Origin: Thermoplasmata archaeon
Lineage (GTDB): Archaea > Thermoplasmatota > Thermoplasmata > UBA10834
Assembly (NCBI GenBank): GCA_013329135.1
Contig: DUKU01000112.1
Coordinates: forward strand, 1,331 to 7,986
Direction of reading: 5' to 3'
Length of the DNA: 6,656 bases
A program made the position numbers and the translations under genes. Below, one piece after another: positions 1 through 6,100 of this stretch. The notes beneath the pieces are model-generated. The model was given only the letters and a program-made list of their open reading frames with translations. It was not told the origin of the DNA and made no database searches. Numbering within the stretch: position 1 is the stretch's first letter; every line of letters begins with the position of its first letter.

Positions 1-374
1 CCGACCTCGTCGTACGCCTCGTCGAGTGTCTTGCCGAGCTTCGTGCCCACGATCTCGAGGAGCTTCTCCGCCTTCTTCTCGTTCCTGTGCTCCTGGATCT
101 TCTCCCTGCGCTGGTGGTCGTTCACCTGCTTCAGCGTCAGGTCGATGTGGCCTCGCTCCTTGTCGACGCCGAGGACCTTGCACACGACCTTCTGTCCCTC
201 ACGGACGTGGTCTCGAATGTACTTGACCCATCCAGTGGCGACATCGCGCACGTGGATGAAGCCCTCCCGGCCATCGTACTCATCGAGTGAGACGAACGCT
301 CCAAAATTCTTGACGTTCTGCACGCTGCAGAGGACCAGGTCTCCGTTCTCCGGGAACTCCGCCTTGCGTGGCAT
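1..374 (-). CDS. eif2a: Translation initiation factor aIF2 subunit alpha, N-terminal part (runs off left edge)
   Basis: The alpha subunit of the archaeal aIF2 heterotrimer, which delivers initiator Met-tRNA to the small ribosomal subunit. About 124 codons are visible, starting MPRKAEFPENGDLVLCSV. Residues 10-85 form an S1/OB-fold RNA-binding domain with family landmarks NFGAFVSLDEYDG, GFIHVRD, GWVKYIRDHVREGQ, and ERGHIDLTLKQVNDHQRR. The helical domain then begins (EKKAEKLLEIVG) and the window ends. Full family members are about 260-270 residues, so more than half lies to the left. The ATG overlaps the TAA of the eS27 gene by one base (TAATG). GGTGAGG lies just upstream, which supports this start and translational coupling. 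The gene order eL42 - eS27 - aIF2-alpha is a conserved archaeal cluster, usually continued by nop10, which would be expected beyond the edge. Identification is secure. Confidence 0.95.
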   Translation of the reverse strand, partial: MPRKAEFPENGDLVLCSVQNVKNFGAFVSLDEYDGREGFIHVRDVATGWVKYIRDHVREGQKVVCKVLGVDKERGHIDLTLKQVNDHQRREKIQEHRNEKKAEKLLEIVGTKLGKTLDEAYDEV

Positions 375-559
375 TACTGGACCTCACCGAGCAGCTGGCC
401 TCTGACCTGCCCCTTGCCGCCCGCTGGCTTGATCAGCGTGGCGCCGCAGACGTTGCACTTCACGTGCGTCGCGGGTCTGTCGAAGGCGGTCTGCTCGTTG
501 CCGCAGTCCTGGCACTTGATGTTGATGAACTTACCCCTAGGCGCGGGAATCCTGTCCAT
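374..559 (-). CDS. rps27e: 30S ribosomal protein eS27 (S27e), zinc-ribbon
   Basis: A small-subunit ribosomal protein of the archaeal/eukaryotic set, 61 residues, a normal archaeal length. Four zinc-binding cysteines are visible as CQDC (16-19) and CNVC (35-38). They flank the typical family stretch GNEQTAFDRPATHVKCNVCG and are followed by the glycine/lysine-rich tail GGKGQVRG. The start MDRIP is preceded by GGAGG (569-573, minus strand) with a 9-base spacer. This site lies across the last codons of the eL42 gene, whose stop is 4 bases upstream. The stop overlaps the aIF2-alpha start by one base. It is presumably cotranscribed from the TATA box at 891-898. Nothing abnormal is seen. Confidence 0.96.
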   Translation of the reverse strand: MDRIPAPRGKFINIKCQDCGNEQTAFDRPATHVKCNVCGATLIKPAGGKGQVRGQLLGEVQ

Positions 560-563
560 GTCC

Positions 564-845
564 TCAGGCCTCCTTGAGTTCGAAAACCTTGGCTCTGATG
601 CAGGTTCTCTGGTGAGCCTTCTTGCACACCTTGCACCTGTACCTGAGCGCCACCTTGGTGGTCGGCTTCTGGCGGCCCTCGTACTTCGGCCTCGGGAACC
701 CGCCGTACCCGCTCGTTGCCCTCCTGTAGCGCCTCTGACCCCACTTGAGTTCGCTCCTGGGCCTGGTCTTGACCCTCTCGACTTCGTGGTCCGTGTGCTT
801 CTTGCACTTCGGACAGAACTCCTTCCTTACCCGTGGCATCTTCAT
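564..845 (-). CDS. rpl44e: 50S ribosomal protein eL42 (L44e)
   Basis: A large-subunit protein of the E-site region, shared by archaea and eukaryotes, 93 residues from MKMPRVRKEFCPKC. The zinc cysteines are C11/C14 (CPKC) and C71/C74 (CKVC). The conserved central stretch GGFPRPKYEGRQKPTTKV (48-65) is the segment that lies near the tRNA CCA end in related ribosomes. An in-frame ATG at 875 would add ten residues (MFCPQGPLIR), but I chose the start at 845 for two reasons. Homologues start M-K-x-P, and the TATA box at 891-898 predicts transcription starting near 868, downstream of that ATG. No strong Shine-Dalgarno site precedes the 845 start, in keeping with a short-leader first gene. It is the first gene of the eL42 - eS27 - aIF2-alpha cluster. 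Confidence 0.94.
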   Translation of the reverse strand: MKMPRVRKEFCPKCKKHTDHEVERVKTRPRSELKWGQRRYRRATSGYGGFPRPKYEGRQKPTTKVALRYRCKVCKKAHQRTCIRAKVFELKEA

Positions 846-890
846 GCGAATCAGCGGCCCCTGGGGGCAGAACACGAGTAAGAGGGAACC

Positions 891-898
891 TATATAAA
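891..898 (-). promoter_or_regulatory. Archaeal TATA box (TTTATATA) of the eL42 - eS27 - aIF2-alpha cluster
   Basis: On the minus strand the sequence reads CTTTTATATAGG, which contains a perfect TTTATATA core. With the usual archaeal spacing of about 26 bp from box centre to start site, transcription would begin near position 868. That leaves a leader of roughly 20-25 bases before the eL42 ATG at 845. The position also argues against the upstream in-frame ATG at 875. Confidence 0.8.
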
Positions 899-978
899 AG
901 CATTGTTGACCGCGCGCGCCTGCTGGTCCATGACGAGCTGTGCCCGCACACTCATCCGCGTATCACCACGGATTATTA

Positions 979-992
979 TATCATATCTGATA
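979..992. promoter_or_regulatory. Short inverted repeat in AT-rich divergent region (possible operator)
   Basis: TATCA - TATC - TGATA forms a perfect 5-bp inverted repeat with a 4-base spacer. It lies in the AT-rich island (about 970-1050) between the divergent eL42 cluster and the winged-helix regulator gene. The word ATATC occurs three times nearby (978-982, 983-987, 995-999). A dimeric winged-helix protein could bind such a site, and autoregulation by the adjacent gene is the natural guess. Short repeats arise easily in AT-rich DNA, so this is a weak call. The rest of the 876-1059 region contains no gene that I can support. Confidence 0.25.
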
Positions 993-1021
993 AAATATCG
1001 GCGGATTCTAATGGCAAGGAA

Positions 1022-1030
1022 TAAATATAA
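1022..1030 (+). promoter_or_regulatory. TATA box for the winged-helix regulator gene
   Basis: TAAATATAA sits about 34 bases, centre to start codon, upstream of the ATG at 1060. It predicts a transcription start near 1052, giving a leader under 10 bases. The AT-rich run continuing to about 1042 leaves open a slightly later start. No Shine-Dalgarno site is properly spaced before the ATG, so the mRNA is probably leaderless or nearly so, as is common in several archaeal lineages. Confidence 0.55.
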
Positions 1031-1059
1031 GGTAAATAATAAATGGCTAGGCACATAAT

Positions 1060-1425
1060 ATGACCGACAAAGGCCTCACGAAAAAGGACGAGCAGCTCGT
1101 CGAGCTCCTCATGAGGACGGGTCTCTCCAAGAACATAGCCAAGACCCTGGTCTACCTCCGCAAGAAGGAGGAGACGACGTCGGTCGAGATAGAGAGCGCG
1201 ACGAGCCTGAGACAACCCGAGGTCTCCATAGCCATGCAGGAGCTCCGGAGGCGCAAGTGGGTCGTCAAACGGGACATCAAGAAGGAGGGCAAGGGAAGGC
1301 CCGTGCACTCCAACAAGCTCGCCCTGCCCTTCGAGAAGATCATAGAGATGATCGAGGCTGAGGAGAAGAAGAAGATGGAGGGCATCGAGGCGAACATCAA
1401 GCAGCTCAAGGAAATCGCCAAGTGA
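1060..1425 (+). CDS. Small winged-helix transcriptional regulator (TrmB/MarR-like fold)
   Basis: A 121-residue predicted DNA-binding protein. Residues 20-66 (GLSKNIAKTLVYLRKK, then TSVEIESATSLRQPEV and SIAMQELRRRKWV) read as a winged helix-turn-helix. RQPEVSIAMQELRRR is the likely recognition helix. Residues 67-89 (VVKRDIKKEGKGRPVHSNKLAL) look like the beta-wing. The last 30 residues (FEKIIEMIEAEEKKKMEG to the end) are a charged amphipathic helix, probably a dimerisation coiled coil. No sensor or enzyme domain is attached, and no metal-binding cysteines are present, so it resembles the short archaeal regulators that are only a wHTH plus a helix. It is divergent from the ribosomal cluster and convergent with rpiA (3-base gap). 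Its target is unknown; autoregulation is plausible but unproven. The family is inferred from fold pattern only. Confidence 0.8.
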   Translation: MTDKGLTKKDEQLVELLMRTGLSKNIAKTLVYLRKKEETTSVEIESATSLRQPEVSIAMQELRRRKWVVKRDIKKEGKGRPVHSNKLALPFEKIIEMIEAEEKKKMEGIEANIKQLKEIAK

Positions 1426-1428
1426 TGC

Positions 1429-2106
1429 TCAGAACTGTTTCTCTATTATTCTGATGCCGTCCCTCGTGCCGATCATCGCCTTGCTCGCCCTGCCCACGAA
1501 CAGGCCGTTGTCCACCACGCCAGGTATGTTGTTTATGATCGATTCCATGACCGTGGGGTTGTCCATCCTCTCGAATCTGCAGTCGGCGATGTAGTTCCCG
1601 TTGTCCGTCGTGAAGGGCGCGTCGCCACCCATCCTCAGGACAGGTTTGCACCCGAGGCCGGTGAGCCGTCTCATGGTGGTCTTGAAGGAGAACTTGACGA
1701 TCTCGACCGGGACCGGGGCCTTCTGGCCGAGGTAGTCCACCAGCTTCGACTCGTCAGCGACTATGATCTCGACGACCGACGCGGCCGCGACGATCTTCTC
1801 CCTGACCAGGGCTCCCCCGAGGCCTTTGATGAGATTGAGCCTCGGGTCCACCTCGTCCGCGCCGTCTATGGTCAGGTCCACGGTCGGGTGGTCGTCCAGG
1901 TCGACGATCCTGATGCCGACCGCGCGCCCGAGCAGGTCGGATGTCTTCGACGTGGGCACGCCCACGATCTCCAAGCCCTCGGCTTTGACCTTGTCACCTA
2001 TGAGCTTGATCGCGATGCTCGCCGTCGAGCCGCTCCCCAGCCCGACGACCATGCCGTCCTCCACATACCTGACCGCCTCAGCGGCCGCCAGTTCCTTCAG
2101 ATCCAA
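1429..2106 (-). CDS. rpiA: Ribose-5-phosphate isomerase A (TTG start)
   Basis: Interconverts ribose 5-phosphate and ribulose 5-phosphate, supplying ribose for nucleotides; cytoplasmic. The protein is 225 residues, the usual RpiA length. Landmarks are the phosphate-binding loop GLGSGST (22-28), PTSKTS (51-56), catalytic DGADEVD (81-87), KGLGGALVREKIVA with Lys94 and the catalytic-base Glu103, and VADESKLVDYLG. With the chosen start these residues are D81, D84, K94 and E103, the same numbers I recall for the E. coli enzyme. No ATG fits. The frame stays open upstream to an ATG at 2223, but that extension (MRVPRRARPSTTMS...) is low-quality sequence inside the creatininase gene. TTG at 2104-2106 follows GGAGG (2115-2119) by 8 bases and gives MDLKELAAAEAV, as in archaeal homologues. 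It is the last gene of the zinc-ribbon - creatininase - rpiA operon. Confidence 0.95.
   Translation of the reverse strand: MDLKELAAAEAVRYVEDGMVVGLGSGSTASIAIKLIGDKVKAEGLEIVGVPTSKTSDLLGRAVGIRIVDLDDHPTVDLTIDGADEVDPRLNLIKGLGGALVREKIVAAASVVEIIVADESKLVDYLGQKAPVPVEIVKFSFKTTMRRLTGLGCKPVLRMGGDAPFTTDNGNYIADCRFERMDNPTVMESIINNIPGVVDNGLFVGRASKAMIGTRDGIRIIEKQF
1438..1452 (+). terminator. Possible T-rich terminator after the regulator gene
   Basis: The stretch TTTCTCTATTATTCT begins 12 bases past the regulator's stop and is T-rich on the plus strand, as archaeal terminators often are. It lies inside the 3' end of the convergent rpiA coding region, and no hairpin is seen. This is a weak call, based on composition and position only. 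Confidence 0.22.
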
Positions 2107-2110
2107 GGGA

Positions 2111-2872
2111 TCATCCTCCTCTGCCGGACTTCTTGCGCTTGATCTTGAAGTTGTCAGCGACCAGCTCGCAGAGCGAGTCGACGACATAGTCGTCGATGGT
2201 CTCGCCCTTCTCGGCACTCGCACCCCTGGGGTCGCCCATCACGCCGGTCGGTATGTATGTCTCTGGGTCGGGCAGGACCATGAACTTCGGGGGTCTGGTC
2301 CCTCCGACGGGTCTGGCTTTCCCGACCAGTTCCGGGCGGATGTTCAGTATCCTCGATGTTTCGATCAGGCCAGCGTGGCCGTCGTCCTCTGGGAACTCCT
2401 TCCCCCTCAGCTCGTACGCGATGTCGTAGTCCGATAGCACCATCGCCCTGAGCTCCGGCTGAGCCTCGACGGCCCTCAGGACCCCGAGCCTGATGGCGGC
2501 CATGTGGCCGGAGCCAGCATGGCCCGTGATGACGAGGACCTTGGACACGCCGTTCCTCGCGAGCTCCGACACGATGTCCTGCGCGAGCATCCGGACCGTC
2601 TCGAAGCTCAACGACAGCGTCCCCGGGAAGTTGCGCGTGGACCTGCACTCGCCGTACCCGACCGATGGCAGGATGACCGCCCCGAGCTCCTGGGCGACCC
2701 TGCGGGCGACCTCCTCGGCCTGCATCATGTCAGTGCCCAGGGGTAGGTGCGAGCCGTGTTCCTCGAGTGAGCCGAACGGGAGTATGAACAGGACGCCCGC
2801 CTTGGCGAGTCTCGCGAACTCGGGACTCGTGACCTCGTCAGCCCTGATCGATCTGTCGGGTATCGCCGACAT
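2111..2872 (-). CDS. Creatininase-family metal-dependent amidohydrolase
   Basis: 253 residues, the usual length for the creatininase superfamily. These are two-metal C-N hydrolases, including creatinine amidohydrolase, the FAPy deformylase ArfB of archaeal riboflavin/F420 synthesis, and MftE. Likely metal ligands are E37, H39 and D48 in GSLEEHGSHLPLGTD (34-48), H118 in TGHAGSGH (116-123), and E171 in DGHAGLIETS (164-173). The usual NGHGGN is TGHAGS here, which may mark a subfamily. The start at 2872 is chosen because a full GGAGGTGA lies 5 bases upstream; an in-frame ATG at 2923 has no such site and would overlap the previous gene further. No signal peptide is seen, so it is cytoplasmic. It overlaps the zinc-ribbon gene by 35 bases and ends 4 bases before rpiA. 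The substrate cannot be told from sequence. An ArfB-like role on a ribosyl-phosphate pyrimidine would suit an rpiA neighbour, but that is only a guess. Confidence 0.88.
   Translation of the reverse strand: MSAIPDRSIRADEVTSPEFARLAKAGVLFILPFGSLEEHGSHLPLGTDMMQAEEVARRVAQELGAVILPSVGYGECRSTRNFPGTLSLSFETVRMLAQDIVSELARNGVSKVLVITGHAGSGHMAAIRLGVLRAVEAQPELRAMVLSDYDIAYELRGKEFPEDDGHAGLIETSRILNIRPELVGKARPVGGTRPPKFMVLPDPETYIPTGVMGDPRGASAEKGETIDDYVVDSLCELVADNFKIKRKKSGRGG
2115..2119 (-). promoter_or_regulatory. Ribosome-binding site deciding the rpiA TTG start
   Basis: GGAGG on the minus strand lies within the last codons of the creatininase gene, immediately before its TGA (2111-2113). It is 8 bases upstream of TTG 2106. 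An ATG at 2114 overlaps this TGA but is out of frame with rpiA and stops after five codons (MIPWI), so it cannot start rpiA. The arrangement implies termination-coupled re-initiation. Confidence 0.7.
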
Positions 2873-3065
2873 GTCTCTCACCTCCGGGCGGGACCTGGTC
2901 AAGATCGATGAAATCTGTGTCACACACGGGGCACCTCATCGTCGACAGGCAGCTCTTCCCGAACCTCTCGACCAGGTCCGCGTCGATCTGCTCGAGGCGC
3001 TCCCTCGAGATGGTCCGGTCGCACTTCGGGCAGTAGTACACGGATTTCTGCATGAACGTATCCAT
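2838..3065 (-). CDS. Small zinc-ribbon protein of unknown function
   Basis: Up to 75 residues. Two cysteine pairs, YYCPKC (C12, C15) and MRCPVC (C45, C48), fit a four-cysteine zinc site, separated by a charged helical stretch (SRERLEQIDADLVERFGK). The last 17 residues (PPGGERHVGDTRQIDQG) are encoded by DNA that also carries the next gene's ribosome-binding site and first codons, so they are probably unstructured. The start is uncertain: ATG 3065, ATG 3053 (MQKSVYYCPKC), or a leaderless GTG at 3041. The last is possible because TTTATGTA at 3065-3072 could be a TATA box placing transcription near 3042. No Shine-Dalgarno site helps. It is first in the operon with the creatininase and rpiA genes and diverges from the A2M gene across the paired palindromes. 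I do not recognise the family; a nucleic-acid- or protein-binding role is typical of such ribbons but is inferred. Confidence 0.65.
   Translation of the reverse strand: MDTFMQKSVYYCPKCDRTISRERLEQIDADLVERFGKSCLSTMRCPVCDTDFIDLDQVPPGGERHVGDTRQIDQG
2878..2885 (-). promoter_or_regulatory. Strong ribosome-binding site GGAGGTGA for the creatininase-family gene
   Basis: An eight-base match to the archaeal anti-Shine-Dalgarno partner, read on the minus strand, with a 5-base spacer (GAGAC) to ATG 2872. It lies inside the coding region of the upstream zinc-ribbon gene, where it encodes the Gly-Gly-Glu of the tail PPGGERHVGD. It fixes the creatininase-family start. Confidence 0.85.
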
Positions 3066-3088
3066 ACATAAACCCAATCGAGGCCGGT

Positions 3089-3117
3089 TGACATGTCGCC
3101 TTTGGCGTGACATGTCA
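3089..3117. repeat. Paired palindromes TGACATGTC / TGACATGTCA in divergent region (candidate operator)
   Basis: TGACATGTC at 3089-3097 and TGACATGTCA at 3108-3117 lie in the same phase 19 bp apart, about two helical turns. The right copy is a perfect 10-bp palindrome; the left has the inner 8-bp palindrome GACATGTC. The intervening GCC TTT GGC also makes the whole block a near inverted repeat (arms TGACATGTC-GCC and GGCG-TGACATGTCA, loop TTT). The right copy ends about 48 bases before the A2M start codon, and the left lies about 24 bases upstream of the zinc-ribbon ATG 3065. This is the pattern expected for two dimers of one regulator side by side. A hairpin in RNA is the alternative reading. 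Neither flanking gene has a strong TATA box here, which could fit activator-dependent promoters. Confidence 0.6.
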
Positions 3118-3155
3118 TGAAGGGGTATTTCAGGCGTTGACGCGGTGTGAGACCC

Positions 3156-3161
3156 AGGTGA
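3156..3161 (+). promoter_or_regulatory. Ribosome-binding site AGGTGA of the A2M gene
   Basis: AGGTGA matches the archaeal anti-Shine-Dalgarno partner and sits 4 bases before ATG 3166. An in-frame TGA at 3148-3150 shows that the frame cannot extend further left, so together they fix the start. GGTATTTC at 3124-3131 is the only faint TATA-like candidate upstream, and I would not call it a box. Confidence 0.75.
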
Positions 3162-3165
3162 GCAG

Positions 3166-6100
3166 ATGAGAAAAGCCGTCGCTCGGTTGGTATCTCGGGA
3201 CAAGAAGAACAGGTTCATCATCACTGTCTTGACCGCACTATTGGTAGTGGGAGCGGTCGGGGTCGCGATCGAGAACATCGACGACGCCTACTTGGCGAAC
3301 AAGCTCAACCTCGTCACGTATGTCCCCGACAGGGTGACTGCGGGCGGGCCCTCGACGATCATGGTGTTCGCAGTCGACAGCTCGGGGGATGCGATCGCGG
3401 GTCAGAAGGTGGATGTGAGGCTCGAGATCGGTGACACGAACACGCTTGTGTGGTCCGGAAGGACCGGCGAGGACGGTTCCGCCGCGCCGACCATCGACTT
3501 CCCCGCAATGGCGGGGAAGGCCAATATCACCATCACCTCCGGCGCGGACGTGATAAAGACCACGACCGTGCTGGACGACAGCATCAGGATAATCATCACG
3601 ACGGACAAGCCCGTGTACAAGCCGGGGGACGTCCTTCACATGCGGTTCCTGTCGTATGCGGGCATGGACCCGCTGCCGCAGGAATCCGACCTCCTCGCCG
3701 AGGTGTTCGACCCCAACGGCGACAAGATATTCAAGAAGCTCCTGTCGCCGGACGAGTACGGCGTGTGCTCTTACGACCTGGGACTCTCGGACCAGCTGAA
3801 CCAGGGCACATACACCGTCTCGGCGACAGTCGGCGAAAGGACGGTGACCAAGGCCCTCACGGTCAAGGACTACGTCCTGCCGAAGTTCCGGGTGGACCTT
3901 CTGGGGATGAGCGACTGGTACAAAGTCTCCCAGGAAATCAACGGGACTGTATCGGCCGAGTACTTCTTCGGCGAGATCGTCCAGGGGACGGTCGAGCTCG
4001 AGGCGAGTGTCTACCTCGGGGTCTGGGACACGTACTACACTGATTCCGGTTCTCTCATCGACGGCGAGTACGCGTTCGACATACCCGCTGTGCAGTACGC
4101 GGTCGGGATCCCCGCAGCGGAAGGGAACGGATACATCCAGATGAATATCACGGTGACCGACACCGCAGGCCATGTCGAGAAGAGGTTCAACGTCGTCCCG
4201 ATCGCCCCGAGCGGCCTGGTCCTTTCCGTGCTCGCCGACAGCTGCGTCGTCAACGAGCAATCCACATTCTACGCCATAGCCCGGTCCCCCAGCGGGAGCG
4301 CCCTGGCGAATGCATCTATCTCGATGTACGTCTACGACGGGACTTCACAGCACTTGACAGCGTGGGCCACGACCGACGAGCGAGGCATCGGTGCGGTGAC
4401 ATTCACATACCAGGGGGAGTCGGAGGCCCGCCTGTACGGGGTGTATGAAGGCCAGACGACCATCTTGGACATCGATCTCGAGACCAACGAAGGGTTGAAG
4501 GTCGTTGCGGACTCGACATCTTACGATGTCGGCGACGCCGCGAGCTTCGATATCATCTACGCGGGCGAGTCCATGACCACGAACGTCTACTGGGACCTCG
4601 TCTCTCGAGGATACCTCATCGACAGGGGCGTCGTCCAGCTGGACGACGGCCGAGCGTCACTCCAGGTCGGCCTGGGACCGGACACCGAGCCTTTCGCGCA
4701 GCTGCGGGTGTACAAGGTCGAGGAGGACATGGGCGTCGCCAGAGACGCGGTGACCTTCTCGGTAGGCAGCTCGTCGATGCTCACAGTCGATGTGAGCACT
4801 GACAGCTCATCGTACCTTCCCAGGGACACCGTCGACCTCTCATTCTATGTCGAGAGCGGAGGGGACCCGACCGCAGCCATCCTCGGGGTATCCGTCGTGG
4901 ACGAGGCGGTGTATGAGGTAGGCAGCATGTTCCAGGGGTTCGAGGAGATCGTGTTCGGCCTCGACCAGGAGTTCATCATCCCGCAGTATCAGATCCTGAC
5001 CTACGTCTACGGAGGCGTAGGCACCCTACCCTCTGAATCCACAGAAGTCGTGTACGAGATGGACGAGGCGCGCGTGATGTCCACGTGGCCGGACAACCTG
5101 GCCACAGCCGAGGACATCAAGGTGGACGCATCCAGGGGATACTGGTTCGCGCTCTATCTTTGCGTCGCCGTCGGCATGCTGATATTCATCGGCACGAGGC
5201 CGAGGAAGAGGCGCGCCGGGGTGAAACTCATCGCGGCGATCATCGTCGTGATAGCCGCGGCGGGCCTGGCGACCGCATATGTGTCAGTCCTCGGGTTCGG
5301 CTCGTCGACCAGCCAAGACGAACCTCAGCCACTCCTCCCCAACCGTAACGATGACGCCACGGACTGGGAGGCTGATACGGTGGCGCCGATAGGACTCGAT
5401 GGCTTTGATACCGCCTACGGCGACGATGGTTCGTACGACACCAGCGGCGGCAGCGTATCCCAGCCCACAGTCGTCCGCCAGTACTTCCCCGAGACCTGGT
5501 ACTGGGACCCGTGCGTCCTCACGGACGACAACGGATGGGCCAATGTATCGCTCACCGCTCCCGACTCCATAACATCGTGGCAGGTGGATGTGATTGCATC
5601 CACATCAGATGGCATGATCGGCACGGGGTCCGATTCGATCACGGTGTTCCAGCAGTTCTTCATCGAGCCTGACATACCCGTCTCAGTCGTCAGGGGGGAC
5701 GAGTTCCCGCTCGGCATCATGATATACAACTACCTGGACACGGAACAGACGGTGAACGTGACCCTCGTCGATGACCCATGGTTCACGCTTCTGTCGCCCG
5801 CGAACCAGACCATCACGGTCCCAGCCAACTACGTCTCCTCGGTGTCCTTCACCATCGTCGCTGAGAAGGTCGGTTGGCACACGGTGACCGTCTCGGGCGC
5901 CTCCGACGAGGCATCCGACGCCGTCGTCAGGGCGATCGAGATCGTCCCTGATGGCAAGAAGGCCGAGACACTCTTCAACGGAGATGTTGGCAACGGCACC
6001 GTCACTGAGACGCTGTACCTCGACGAGGAGATGATCGAAGGGAGCGCGAACGCCTGGGTCAAGATACAGGGCGGCGTTGACGCCGTCCTGCTCGAGGGCG

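Noticed and set aside
846..875. Upstream ATG at 875 extending eL42 by ten residues
   Set aside because: The extension MFCPQGPLIR is absent from the family, and the TATA box at 891-898 predicts transcription starting downstream of that ATG.
460..951. 163-codon minus-strand frame over eL42 and eS27
   Set aside because: An off-frame reading of two certain ribosomal protein genes that also runs through their promoter.
1152..1421. 89-codon minus-strand frame under the winged-helix gene
   Set aside because: Antisense shadow of a well-formed helix-turn-helix coding sequence; its Ser/Leu-rich composition is typical of such shadows.
2873..2923. Upstream ATG at 2923 for the creatininase-family gene
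   Set aside because: The ATG at 2872 has an eight-base GGAGGTGA at ideal spacing; the longer form would deepen the overlap with the zinc-ribbon gene and adds MTQISSILTRSRPEVRD, which fits no family start.
3089..3117. Palindrome block as an intrinsic terminator or transposon end
   Set aside because: No T-run follows on either strand, it lies between divergent genes where no transcript should end, and no target-site duplication or transposase is nearby.
3066..3278. Longer zinc-ribbon frame starting at 3278
   Set aside because: It would cover the palindromes and the first codons of the A2M gene on the other strand; the added sequence has no family-like features.
3238..4260. 340-codon open frame on the minus strand, antisense to the A2M gene
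   Set aside because: A shadow of GC-rich coding sequence: the plus strand here carries recognisable MG-domain motifs, and the antisense product is low-quality Arg/Val/Asp-rich sequence with no recognisable motif.
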